64,000 nucleotides of DNA from CALEMW01 sp964343835. Lineage in GTDB: Bacteria > Krumholzibacteriota > Krumholzibacteriia > LZORAL124-64-63. A program made the translations under genes and the position numbers. Position 1 is the stretch's first letter. Each line of letters starts with the position of its first letter. This document shows, one piece after another, positions 36,908 through 44,775 of this stretch. Under the pieces are notes generated by a model. That model saw nothing but the letters and a program-made list of their open reading frames with translations. It made no database searches and was not told the origin of the DNA. The stretch spans positions 58,600 to 122,599 of the forward strand of contig CAYFKR010000010.1 in the NCBI GenBank assembly GCA_964343835.1, read 5' to 3'.

Positions 36908-37576
36908 TCAGAACCAGAACTGGAGCTGGATGTGGTCGATGCCCCAGAACTCGACCACGTCGAAGACGTCGCCGTTGACCGTCCTGCGGTCGTGGGACCA
37001 ATCGGTCTCGGATCCCGACACGGTGGAGCGCTCGATATCGGCCGTCTCGGTCCAGGACCGGAACTCGACGCCGAACCCCATCGTCAGCGTGATGCGGTCG
37101 GTCAGGTCGTAGGAGGGCCGGATCAGCAGATCGATGGTCGTGTTCATGCGGTGGCCCACCTCGTGGGACCGACTCCACGAATCCGAGTAGTCGCTGTAGT
37201 AGAGGCTCGAGTGCTGGAAGTTGCGCCAGTTGTAGGTGAGGCCGATCTCGCCGCCCATGGAGAACGCACCGTCCCGGAGCATCTCGCGGTAGAGGCCGAT
37301 CCTGACGAACCCCTCCTCGTCCTTGTTGTCGGAAGGGATGTCCTGGGAGCCCTGGATGTCGTCGGGCCACTCGGAGTCCCAGTGGCGCTCGTCCTGGCGC
37401 ACGCGGTAGTCGTCGGGGCCGCCGCCGAGGCTGATCTGCCAGCGCTCACCGATCGTGTGGCGGAGTGTGGGATAGCCCTCGTAGCCCAGGGACCACCGGT
37501 GCTCGCGGGAACCCGCTTCCGCGGTGGCGGCGGCCAGCATCACGGCCGCCGTCGCCAGGATCATCATGCGTTTCAT
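36908..37576 (-). CDS. Probable outer-membrane beta-barrel protein
   Basis: The 222-residue product has a signal peptide (MILATAAVMLAAATAEA). It continues with alternating polar/hydrophobic strands rich in Tyr, Trp and Arg, spaced like an eight-strand barrel (for example GFVRIGLYREML, AFSMGGEIGLTYNW, RITLTMGFGVEF). It ends in IQLQFWF with a terminal Phe, the usual sign for BAM-dependent insertion into the outer membrane. No enzyme motif is visible. It may be a small porin or adhesion barrel. It stands between an M29 peptidase gene (53 bases upstream) and a shared terminator. Confidence 0.7.
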   Translation of the reverse strand: MKRMMILATAAVMLAAATAEAGSREHRWSLGYEGYPTLRHTIGERWQISLGGGPDDYRVRQDERHWDSEWPDDIQGSQDIPSDNKDEEGFVRIGLYREMLRDGAFSMGGEIGLTYNWRNFQHSSLYYSDYSDSWSRSHEVGHRMNTTIDLLIRPSYDLTDRITLTMGFGVEFRSWTETADIERSTVSGSETDWSHDRRTVNGDVFDVVEFWGIDHIQLQFWF

Positions 37577-37628
37577 GTCACCTCGTCATGGATGCAGGTC
37601 ATGGATTCGGCATCGCCCCGCAGGGCGT

Positions 37629-38750
37629 TCAGCCCTTCAGGTTGTCGGGATTCAGGCCCTCCAGCTCGGGCAGCGTGAACAGGCCGTCGCGGCGGACGGT
37701 CACGCCGTCGAAACGGATCTCGCCGCCGCCCCACTCGGGGGTCTGGATGGAGACCAGGTCCCAGTGCACGGCGCTGCGGTTGCCGTTGTCGGTGGCCGGG
37801 TACGCCTGACCGGGGGTCAGGTGGAAGGAGCCGCCGATCTTCTCGTCGAAGAGGGTATCGAGCATGGGCGCGGTGATGTACGGGTTCACGCCCAGGGCGA
37901 ACTCGCCGAAGTGGCGGGCGCCCTCGTCGGTGTCGAGGATCTCGTTGAGCTTGTCGGAGTCGCCGTCGCAGGAGGCGTCGACGATCTTCCCGTCCTTGCA
38001 CTCGAAGCGCACGTTCCGGAAGAGCTGGCCGCTGCGCATGGTGGCGGCGTTGTAGGTGATCACGCCGTTCACCGAGTCGCGCACCGGGCAGGAGTAGACC
38101 TCGCCGTCGGGCACGTTGCGGTGGCCGTCGCACTTCACGGCGCCGATGTCCTTGATGCTGAAGCTCAGCTCGGTTCCGGGGCCGGTGATCTCGACCTTGT
38201 CGGTGCGGCAGAGCAGGTCGTGGAGGGGGTCCATGGCCTTGGACATCTTCGCGTAGTCGAAGCAGCACACGCGGTAGTAGAAGTCCTCGAGATCGTCGGT
38301 GGGCCGCTCGGCCTGGATGGCCATGCTGGCGTTGGGGTAGCGCAGCACCACCCACTTCTTCTCGCGCACGCGGACGGAGTGGACCTCGTCCCAGTAGGCG
38401 GTCGAGTACCACTTCATGCGGTCGCCGTCGACGTCCTTGTGGTCGAAGGGATTGCTGCTGCCGCGGATGGCGATGTAGCAGTCCGAGTTCTGCATGGCCT
38501 TCTTGTGGAAGGCGCCCCACAGCTTGAACTGCTCCTCGCTGGCGCTCTTCATGAAGCCGCGCGAGAGGTCCTCGTCGTTGTAATACCAGAACGGTACGCC
38601 GCCGGCCTCGGTCACCGCACGGATGAGTTCCCGGCCGATGTACATGGTCTCGAGGCCCTTGAGCTCGATGTACACGACCTCGCCGGGCTGCACGTTCACG
38701 GAATATCCTACCAGCTGTTCGGCCAGCTGGGCGTGTCTCGGATCCTTCAT
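37629..38750 (-). CDS. M29 family aminopeptidase (AmpS/PepS-like)
   Basis: The 373-residue protein resembles thermophilic-type M29 metallo-aminopeptidases. Family features are the opening LAEQLVGYSVNVQPGEVVYI, the SFHLTPGQAYPATD region and the metal-binding HWD in SAVHWDLVSIQ near the C-terminus, followed by EIRFDGVTVRRDGLF. These enzymes use two Co/Zn ions and remove N-terminal residues in the cytoplasm. No signal peptide. CCGGAGGCGAC precedes the ATG at 38750. Upstream on this side lies the large palindromic element. Confidence 0.9.
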   Translation of the reverse strand: MKDPRHAQLAEQLVGYSVNVQPGEVVYIELKGLETMYIGRELIRAVTEAGGVPFWYYNDEDLSRGFMKSASEEQFKLWGAFHKKAMQNSDCYIAIRGSSNPFDHKDVDGDRMKWYSTAYWDEVHSVRVREKKWVVLRYPNASMAIQAERPTDDLEDFYYRVCCFDYAKMSKAMDPLHDLLCRTDKVEITGPGTELSFSIKDIGAVKCDGHRNVPDGEVYSCPVRDSVNGVITYNAATMRSGQLFRNVRFECKDGKIVDASCDGDSDKLNEILDTDEGARHFGEFALGVNPYITAPMLDTLFDEKIGGSFHLTPGQAYPATDNGNRSAVHWDLVSIQTPEWGGGEIRFDGVTVRRDGLFTLPELEGLNPDNLKG

Positions 38751-38804
38751 GTCGCCTCCGGTTTCGTTGACTTCTCAAGGTAGCGAGATGGAACGGTTGA
38801 GGGA

Positions 38805-38978
38805 AGCGCTTTCTCCTTGCCGGAGAGCTTGGATACGGGGCCGTCCGGGGGCGTCTCGGAGGCCCGTGAGCCAAGGACGGCGGAAGGGCCGGAGAGCCGA
38901 GCGCGGTCCGGCAGGAGGCCGGACCGCGCGTCCCCCGGACGGCCCCGTATCCAAGCTCTCCTGCGACGAGAAAGGGCT
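38805..38978. repeat. Large nested palindrome (possible structured RNA or cruciform)
   Basis: A perfect 30-bp inverted repeat (38822-38851 and 38932-38961, starting GGAGAGCTTGGATACGGGGC) extends outward for another 17 positions with 13 matches. The 80-base interior folds again: a 12-bp stem GCGCGGTCCGGC/GCCGGACCGCGC (38901-38912, 38918-38929) and a bulged stem (CTCGG 38855-38859 with CCGAG 38896-38900; GGCCC 38861-38865 with GGGCC 38886-38890). The result is a long stem closed by a three-way junction. It fills most of the 281-bp region between the divergent aminopeptidase and epimerase genes. No open frame is plausible in it. Confidence 0.88.
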
Positions 38979-39031
38979 TTTCTCGCCGTTCCGTCTCGTT
39001 ATCTTGGTGGAGTCATCAATAGGGAGGCGAG

Positions 39032-39481
39032 ATGATGTTCGAGAACATTCAGCTGCCTGAGGGCATGGCCGGGCATGTGGATCACATCGGGATCGCCGTG
39101 AACGATCTCGAGGAGGGCGTGAAGCTGTACTCGGGATTGTTGGGGCTCGAGCTCGAGGGCGTGGAGGAAGTGCCGCGGGAGAAGATCCGCGTGGCGTTCC
39201 TGAGGCTGAAGGCCGGGGCGGACTTCGGGCACATCGAGCTGCTGGAGGCCATGGATCCGGACAGCAACATCGGGCGCTTCATCGAGAAGAAGGGGGCGGG
39301 GCTGCACCACGTGGCCTTTGCCGCCGACGACATGGAGCAGGCCCTGGCGAACTGCCGGGCAGCGGGGATGCGGCTGCTGAACGAGGAGCCGTTGCCGGGG
39401 GCCCACGGCAAGAGCATCGTGTTCCTGCACCCGAAGGATACCGGCGGGGTGCTGGTGGAGATCTGTTGCGGCGGGCACTGA
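39032..39481 (+). CDS. mce: Methylmalonyl-CoA epimerase
   Basis: The 149-residue glyoxalase-fold protein interconverts the two methylmalonyl-CoA epimers. Two beta-alpha-beta-beta-beta repeats are visible, with the metal-ligand positions H18 (VDHIGIAV), E69 (GHIELLE), H92/H93 (LHHVAFAADD) and E143 (VLVEICC). GLHHVAF and SIVFLHPKDTGGVLVE are characteristic. It connects the propionyl-CoA carboxylase encoded 3 kb away to methylmalonyl-CoA mutase, which is not in the window. GGGAGG lies upstream; the start may be the ATG at 39032 or 39035. A TATCTT -10-like box is at 39000-39005. Confidence 0.93.
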   Translation: MMFENIQLPEGMAGHVDHIGIAVNDLEEGVKLYSGLLGLELEGVEEVPREKIRVAFLRLKAGADFGHIELLEAMDPDSNIGRFIEKKGAGLHHVAFAADDMEQALANCRAAGMRLLNEEPLPGAHGKSIVFLHPKDTGGVLVEICCGGH

Positions 39482-39502
39482 GTCCGCATCCGGCTTCATG
39501 AG

Positions 39503-39537
39503 AAAGGCCCCGGCCGGATGGCCGGGGCCTTTTCGTT
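39503..39537. terminator. Bidirectional hairpin terminator
   Basis: A perfect 13-bp stem AAAGGCCCCGGCC/GGCCGGGGCCTTT with loop GGAT is followed on the plus strand by TCGTT. On the minus strand the stem is followed by CTCATG. It separates the convergent epimerase and secreted-protein genes. Confidence 0.85.
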
Positions 39538-39551
39538 GGATGGAGCCGGCG

Positions 39552-40214
39552 CTATTCGCCCAGGGTGAAGTGGCCCGTCTCTTCCCAGTCCACGGTGCCG
39601 CGGATCTCGGTCAGGTCGGGCTCGCCGTCCCAGTTCAGGTAGGCGGGCACGAAGCCGGCGCTGAACAGCAGGCCGTGCTGGCGGAGTTGCAGGCTGCCGG
39701 ACCACAGGGCGTAGCTGCCGCTGTCCGCGGCGCCCTCCAGGTTCGCATCGCTGTGGACGCCGTCCTGCTCCAGGACGAAGCGGATCGGCTTGGCGTCGCC
39801 GGGGATCTGCACCTTCCAGCTGACCAGCAGGGCCGAGCCGGTGCGCAGCTCGATGTCGGGGTACAGGCCGACGCGGCAGGCGCCGGGCTCCTCGGCGGTG
39901 TTCAGGCTCTTGACCGGCACGGTCTGGGACAGGATGCGGCAGTCGTCGGCGCCTTCAATGCCCAGGCGCAGCTCGTAGCCGCCGCAGGCCATGACCCGCT
40001 CCCCCTCGTGAAGGATGGGATCGAGGTCCGTGAGGATGGCGTGGACGTCCACGATGACGCCCGCCTCCCCCAGGGGTTCGGCCGTGCTCGCGGCCACGGG
40101 CTCGGCCGCATCGAAGCTCAGGTGGATGGTGCCGTGGTGGCCGCCCCACACGCTGGCGCCGGCGGTGGCGACGGTCAGCAGCAGGCAGGCGGTGATCAGG
40201 GTCGCGGTCTTCAT
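39552..40214 (-). CDS. Exported protein of unknown function
   Basis: The 220-residue product begins with a signal peptide (TATLITACLLLTVATAGASV). The mature protein is acidic and probably beta-rich, with four cysteines in two regions (VMACGGYEL, DDCRILS, GACRVG) that may form disulfides in the periplasm. I recognise no family. It lacks the LKNLYR-type tail, ending ETGHFTLGE. GAGGAGGAG precedes the ATG. It has its own promoter (40243-40271) and shares the downstream terminator with the epimerase gene. Confidence 0.65.
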   Translation of the reverse strand: MKTATLITACLLLTVATAGASVWGGHHGTIHLSFDAAEPVAASTAEPLGEAGVIVDVHAILTDLDPILHEGERVMACGGYELRLGIEGADDCRILSQTVPVKSLNTAEEPGACRVGLYPDIELRTGSALLVSWKVQIPGDAKPIRFVLEQDGVHSDANLEGAADSGSYALWSGSLQLRQHGLLFSAGFVPAYLNWDGEPDLTEIRGTVDWEETGHFTLGE

Positions 40215-40242
40215 GGTCTCCTCCTCGGATCGCGGTTCAACC

Positions 40243-40271
40243 ATCGTGGACCCTCGGGGTTCCGCGGTCAA
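40243..40271 (-). promoter_or_regulatory. Promoter of the exported-protein gene
   Basis: TTGACC (40266-40271), 17-base spacer and CACGAT (40243-40248) on the minus strand. The -35 box overlaps the stop codon of the upstream ABC permease gene (40268-40270), as also seen at the engB stop codon. Confidence 0.55.
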
Positions 40272-41122
40272 CTCCCGGTGCTCGCGTAGCGTCGCGTACC
40301 CCGGGTCCAGACCAGGTAGGCCAGGCCGAACGTCAGCACGCCGACCACGGGCGTGAGCAGAGCGAGGCGTCGGAACTCGTCGGTGCCCACGAACCACGCG
40401 GCGGGATAGAAGGCCACCCAGGCGAAGGGCAGCACGAAGGTCAGCAGCATGCGGATCAGCGGATGGAAGATCGTCACGGGGTAGCGGCTGAAGCGGATCA
40501 CGTTGTACACCGGTGGTGCCAGTCCCATGCGGTCCTCGAACCAGAACGACACCGAGGTCAGTCCCAGGAAGACTCCGAGGAAGACCAGCGCGGCCGTGGC
40601 CGCGAACACCGGCAGCAGCAGCAGATCCACCATGCCGGGCTGGAGGCCGAGCTTTCCGCCGGCGTACAGCATGACCGCCGTCCCCAGCACCAGCTCGTTG
40701 AGGCCGTTGATGCCGAACGACGAGAACAGCACCTGGGCCAGGGGGTTCACCGGCCGCAGCAATACGCGGTCGAAGTTGCCCTCGATGATGTACTGCTCGC
40801 TGAAGCGATAGATGTTCACGCTCACCAGGTTGAACAGACCCAGCGGCAGCATGCTGAAGCCGTAGATGAACAGCACCTGCTCGTAGGTCCAGCCCTGCAG
40901 GGCGTCGACCTTGCCGAAGAGCACCGTCAGCACTGCCAGCTGCACGCCCAGGGAGAAGAGGTTGGCCGCCAGGTCGATCATGAAGTCCACGCGGTACGCG
41001 AGGCGCGTCTTGATGAACTGGGCGAAGTAGGCGGCGAAGATGCTGGCCTGACGCGCCGGTTCGCGCAGCAGACCTCCACCGGTGCGGCGGGGCAGACGGA
41101 CGGGCGTTGCGTTGCGCTCCAC
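40268..41122 (-). CDS. ABC-2 type permease (DUF990-like), second subunit
   Basis: The 284-residue membrane protein has about six helices and resembles the permease of daunorubicin-type export systems (FAQFIKTRLAYRVDFMIDL, DRVLLRPVNPLAQVLF, YPVTIFHPLIRMLLTFVLPFAW). It pairs with the preceding permease and the ATPase as one exporter. I chose the GTG at 41122 with GGGAGG upstream, two bases after the previous stop codon. It is the last gene of the long minus-strand run that begins with pepA. Substrate unknown. Confidence 0.85.
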   Translation of the reverse strand: MERNATPVRLPRRTGGGLLREPARQASIFAAYFAQFIKTRLAYRVDFMIDLAANLFSLGVQLAVLTVLFGKVDALQGWTYEQVLFIYGFSMLPLGLFNLVSVNIYRFSEQYIIEGNFDRVLLRPVNPLAQVLFSSFGINGLNELVLGTAVMLYAGGKLGLQPGMVDLLLLPVFAATAALVFLGVFLGLTSVSFWFEDRMGLAPPVYNVIRFSRYPVTIFHPLIRMLLTFVLPFAWVAFYPAAWFVGTDEFRRLALLTPVVGVLTFGLAYLVWTRGTRRYASTGS

Positions 41123-41124
41123 CG

Positions 41125-41991
41125 TCAACCTCCCTGCAGGGTCACGCGCTTGACCGAGACGGCCCAGACCACGCGCCCCACGATGTACAGACCGAGGGCC
41201 CATGCTGCCTGCAGCATGAGGGCCTGCCAAAGGTCGTCGCCTCGGCGCAGCCCCAGGTACACGGTCACCGGCACGTAGCTGACGGCCTGGAACGGCAGCC
41301 ACTCCACCACCCGCTGCACCCAGTCGGGAAAGAAGGTGAAGGGGATCAGCACGCCGGTCAGGAACTCCATGAGCACCATCTTGGCGCGGATCACGCCCAC
41401 GATGTTCTTCAGGTGGAACGCCAGGCACCCCACCAGCACCGAGAGCTGGGCGTTGACCAGGAACGCCAGCACGAAGCTCAGCACCGACCAGCCGTAGAGG
41501 GCCGGCTCCGGCGGTCCCTGCAGGCCGAACAGCGGCACCACCACCAGCATGATGGGCCCGGTGAACAGCAGCAGGCGGAACGCCGCCTCCCCCACCGCCT
41601 CGCTCACCATCACCGTCTGGGGGTGGTAGGGCTTGATGAGCTGCACGGCGATTTCGCCCTGCACCACCTGCTGCGCGAGGGTGCGGTCGATGTTGTTGAA
41701 GGTGAAGCTGCGCCCCACCCAGCTCAGGATGATGTAGTTGATCATCTGGGCCAGGGTCAGGCCGCCGATCACGGCGCCGTCGCCCTCGGGTCGGCTCTGG
41801 TAGAGGGCCGAATAGAGGAAGTAGTTGCCGGCCACGAAGATGGTGTAGGTCAGCACGCCGGTGTAGTAGCGCAGGCGGTAGGCCAGGAACTTCAGGAAGG
41901 CGAGCCGCGCGAAGCTGGCGTAGAGACCGGCCGTGGCGCGGCGGCCGCGGTGCCAGCGGGGCAGGACGGCGGAGCGGTCAGCGGTCGTCAT
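41125..41991 (-). CDS. ABC-2 type permease, first subunit
   Basis: The 288-residue protein has six predicted helices. The cytoplasmic amphipathic stretch NNIDRTLAQQVVQGEIAVQL, followed by IKPYHPQTVMVSEAVGEAAF, is typical of this permease family. It should form a heterodimer with the next gene product. It starts at ATG 41991 (GGGGAG upstream), overlapping the ATPase gene by 14 bases. Substrate unknown. Confidence 0.85.
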   Translation of the reverse strand: MTTADRSAVLPRWHRGRRATAGLYASFARLAFLKFLAYRLRYYTGVLTYTIFVAGNYFLYSALYQSRPEGDGAVIGGLTLAQMINYIILSWVGRSFTFNNIDRTLAQQVVQGEIAVQLIKPYHPQTVMVSEAVGEAAFRLLLFTGPIMLVVVPLFGLQGPPEPALYGWSVLSFVLAFLVNAQLSVLVGCLAFHLKNIVGVIRAKMVLMEFLTGVLIPFTFFPDWVQRVVEWLPFQAVSYVPVTVYLGLRRGDDLWQALMLQAAWALGLYIVGRVVWAVSVKRVTLQGG

Positions 41992-43003
41992 CGTCGCTCC
42001 CCGCATCGCCGCGCCGGTAGATCTCGCGCACGATCTCCTCGATGTCCTGCTCCTCGATGCGCAGATCATGGACGGGGCGGTCGTTCACCACGGCGCGGAT
42101 GACCTCGGCGCTGCGCACGTCGCGGCGCGAGAACTCCGCCTCGTGGACGGGGCCGTCGGCCTCGCGCCAGGTCACGGGCATGGTGCCGGTGGCGGCTGCC
42201 AGGTCGGTCGAGGGCGCGCCCTCCCGCAGCTCCACGTGGAGGCGCACGCGGTCGCCCACGCGGCCGCGCAGGTCGTCCAGTTCGCCGTCGAAGACGACCT
42301 TGCCGTGGTCGATGATGATCAGGCGCCGGCAGAGCTGCTGGATGTCGCCCAGGTCGTGGGTGGTGAGCAGGACGGTCACGCCCAGCTGTTCGCGGATCTC
42401 GCGCAGGAACACGCGCACGCTCTCCTTGGCCACCACGTCCAGGCCGATGGTGGGCTCGTCCAGGAAGAGAAGGCGCGGTCCGTGGAGCAGTGCGGCGGCC
42501 AGGTCGCAGCGCATGCGCTGGCCCAGGGAGAGCTTGCGCACGGGCTGGTGGAGGAAATCGTCGAGCTCCAGGAGCTCGCGGAAGAGGTCGAGCTGGCGGC
42601 GGTACTCCGTCTCCTCCACCTCGTAGATGCGGCGCAGCAGGTGGAACGACTCGATGACCGCCAGGTCCCACCACAGCTGGGTGCGCTGGCCGAAGACGGC
42701 GCCGATGTGTCGGGTATAGTGGGAACGGTCGCGCCACGGCACCAGGCCGCCCACCTCGACGCTGCCGGCCGTGGGCGTGAGGATGCCCGTGAGCATCTTG
42801 ATGGTGGTGCTCTTGCCGGCGCCGTTGGCCCCGATGTAGCCCACCATCTCCCCCGGCGCGATGTCGAAGCTCACGTCGTTGACGGCGCGCAGGGTGTCCC
42901 GGCGCGGTTTGACGAGGTCCACCACGCCTCCCCAGACGCCTTCCCGGCGCTTGGTGACGGCGTAGTCCTTGCAAAGTCCCTGGACGCGGATCAGCGGTTC
43001 CAT
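41978..43003 (-). CDS. ABC exporter ATPase
   Basis: The 341-residue ATPase has Walker A GANGAGKST (about residue 58; GPNGAGKST is more usual), Q-loop VFGQRTQLWWD, signature LSLGQRMRCD, Walker B LLFLDEPTIGLD and the H-loop LLTTHD. A C-terminal domain of about 90 residues follows, as in daunorubicin-resistance-type ATPases. It powers the two permeases encoded directly downstream. TGAGGAGACCC precedes the ATG at 43003, eight bases after xseB. Confidence 0.93.
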   Translation of the reverse strand: MEPLIRVQGLCKDYAVTKRREGVWGGVVDLVKPRRDTLRAVNDVSFDIAPGEMVGYIGANGAGKSTTIKMLTGILTPTAGSVEVGGLVPWRDRSHYTRHIGAVFGQRTQLWWDLAVIESFHLLRRIYEVEETEYRRQLDLFRELLELDDFLHQPVRKLSLGQRMRCDLAAALLHGPRLLFLDEPTIGLDVVAKESVRVFLREIREQLGVTVLLTTHDLGDIQQLCRRLIIIDHGKVVFDGELDDLRGRVGDRVRLHVELREGAPSTDLAAATGTMPVTWREADGPVHEAEFSRRDVRSAEVIRAVVNDRPVHDLRIEEQDIEEIVREIYRRGDAGSDDDDR

Positions 43004-43011
43004 GGGTCTCC

Positions 43012-43272
43012 TCAGAAGGGCAGGGCGCCGGAGTCGTCGCCCTCGTCGGGTGCGCTCTCGGCCGCGTCGGTCTCGAGACGGGCCACGAAGTCCTTCACCT
43101 CGACCTCGGTGGATCGCAGCTTCTCGCGGCACAGCGACACGAGCTCGACGGCGCGCTTGACCTCGGTCGAGAGGTCGTCGACGTCGATGTCGTCGCCCTC
43201 GAGGCGGGCCAGGATGTCCTCCACCTCGGCCACGGCCTCGCCGAAGGTGGGCTGCTTCTTCTTGGCGTTCAC
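43012..43272 (-). CDS. xseB: Exodeoxyribonuclease VII small subunit
   Basis: The 86-residue protein has the XseB core TFGEAVAEVEDILARLE...VDDLSTEVKRAVELVSLCREKL (two helices that bind XseA) and an acidic, disordered tail. It starts at GTG (43272) after GGAGG, overlapping the xseA stop codon by four bases as GTGA. Confidence 0.93.
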   Translation of the reverse strand: MNAKKKQPTFGEAVAEVEDILARLEGDDIDVDDLSTEVKRAVELVSLCREKLRSTEVEVKDFVARLETDAAESAPDEGDDSGALPF

Positions 43273-44774
43273 TCGGTTCCTCCTTCCGTCCCCTCGTCGG
43301 GGCGGGTCCTTTCCACGATGCTCTCGATGGCCCCGTCCCGCAACCGGGTCACGAGGCGGTCGCCATCCCCGACCCCGACCGCGGAGCGCACGATGCGCCC
43401 GTCCACGTCGGTGGTCAGGCTGAATCCGCGGTCCAGCAGGCGGGCCGGATCCAGCAAGCGGGCCTTCTCCTCCAGGTGGTCCAGGGTGCGGCCGCGGGTC
43501 GCGAGGGATGACGTCGCGAGGCGCCCCAGGCGGGCCGCCGCCGTGTCCAGCCGCTCCGTCCGGCGGGGCCAGCGCGCGAGCAGACGCTCGACCGACAACC
43601 CGGCCGCACGGCGCTCCATGTCGCGTCGTTCGCGCTCGAGCCTGCGCCGCGTGGCGGCGGCCACCCGGGCCGGGCGGTCGGCCAGGGAGGCCCGTTCGGC
43701 TCCCAGCCTCCGTCGCACCTCGCGGGACACGCCCTCCCGCAGCCGGACCAGGGCCACCGCCTCGCCGCGGACCCGGGCCGTCACGGCTCCACGGAGGCTG
43801 CGGGCGGCGGACCACAGGCGGTCCCGGGCATCGTCCAGCAGATCGACGGCGGCGCCGACAACCCCCTCGGCCGCCCGCTCGAGGCGGCGCTCGGCCACCG
43901 CGACCCGCTCCACCAGATCGCCGGCGGCGGCCGTCGGCGTCTTGCAGTGGTGATGGGCCACGACATCGGTCAGGGACTGGTCGATCTCGTGGCCGATCGC
44001 CGTGATCACGGGCCGCGCGCAGCGGGCCACCGCGGCGCACACCTCGGGATGGTCGAACCACGCGAGGTCGGCCTTGGCGCCGCCGCCGCGGGTGACCACC
44101 ACCACGTCCACGTCGGCGCGGCCCAGGGCGGTGACCGCCGTGGAGACCTGGACGGCCATCTGGTCGCCGGTCATGCGGCAGTCGGCGCGCTGGACGGTGA
44201 AGGCGTAGCCGCTGTCGCGCAGGGTGCGCAGGAAGTCGGCCTCGGCAGCGCTGCCGTCCGACGTCACCAGTCCCACGCGCAGGGGCAGGTCCGGGATCGC
44301 CAGGGCCGCGTTGCGCTCCAGCAGGCCCTGCTCCTTGAGCCAGGCCAGGGTGCGGCGACGGCGCGCCTCGAGCTGACCGAGGGTGGCCTCGGCGTCCACG
44401 CCCACGAGCTGCAGGGACAGGCCCCACTTGGGGTGGTAGGTCACGCGGCCCTGGAGGCAGACCTCCAGGTTGTCGCGGATGCACAGGTCCGGGTCCGAAC
44501 CGTCGAACCAGCGGTCCAGGCCGAAGCGGTCGCGGTCCCACTTCAGGGCCGCCACGCGGACCTGGTCGATGCCGGAGCCGTCGGCGCCGTGGAGTTCGAA
44601 ATAGATGTGGCCGCTGCGGTTGCGGTTGAGGCGCTGCACCTCGCCGCGCACCCAGACGGCGCCGCGGAACGCATCGCGCAGGGCGGTCTCGATGGCCTGG
44701 TTCAACTCGCCGACGGTCAGGATCCGCCGCTCGGGCTGCTGGTCAGGCACCGGCTGTGAGAAGAGATCCCTCAC
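43269..44774 (-). CDS. xseA: Exodeoxyribonuclease VII large subunit
   Basis: The 501-residue protein has the N-terminal OB fold (LTVGELNQAIETALRDAFRGAVWVRGEV) and the nuclease region (PLRVGLVTSDGSAAEADFLRTL, VVVVTRGGGAKADLAWFDH, RPVITAIGHEIDQSLTDVVA, TPTAAAG). A long coiled-coil region follows. With XseB it degrades single-stranded DNA from both ends. It starts at GTG (44774), one base past the MATE stop codon, with GAGGTG inside the end of the MATE gene, so it is translationally coupled. Confidence 0.95.
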   Translation of the reverse strand: MRDLFSQPVPDQQPERRILTVGELNQAIETALRDAFRGAVWVRGEVQRLNRNRSGHIYFELHGADGSGIDQVRVAALKWDRDRFGLDRWFDGSDPDLCIRDNLEVCLQGRVTYHPKWGLSLQLVGVDAEATLGQLEARRRRTLAWLKEQGLLERNAALAIPDLPLRVGLVTSDGSAAEADFLRTLRDSGYAFTVQRADCRMTGDQMAVQVSTAVTALGRADVDVVVVTRGGGAKADLAWFDHPEVCAAVARCARPVITAIGHEIDQSLTDVVAHHHCKTPTAAAGDLVERVAVAERRLERAAEGVVGAAVDLLDDARDRLWSAARSLRGAVTARVRGEAVALVRLREGVSREVRRRLGAERASLADRPARVAAATRRRLERERRDMERRAAGLSVERLLARWPRRTERLDTAAARLGRLATSSLATRGRTLDHLEEKARLLDPARLLDRGFSLTTDVDGRIVRSAVGVGDGDRLVTRLRDGAIESIVERTRPDEGTEGGTE

Positions 44775-44775
44775 C

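Noticed and set aside
38821..38961. The nested palindrome as a cobalamin riboswitch for the epimerase gene
   Set aside because: No conserved B12-box sequence is visible, and most of the element lies upstream of the likely epimerase start of transcription.
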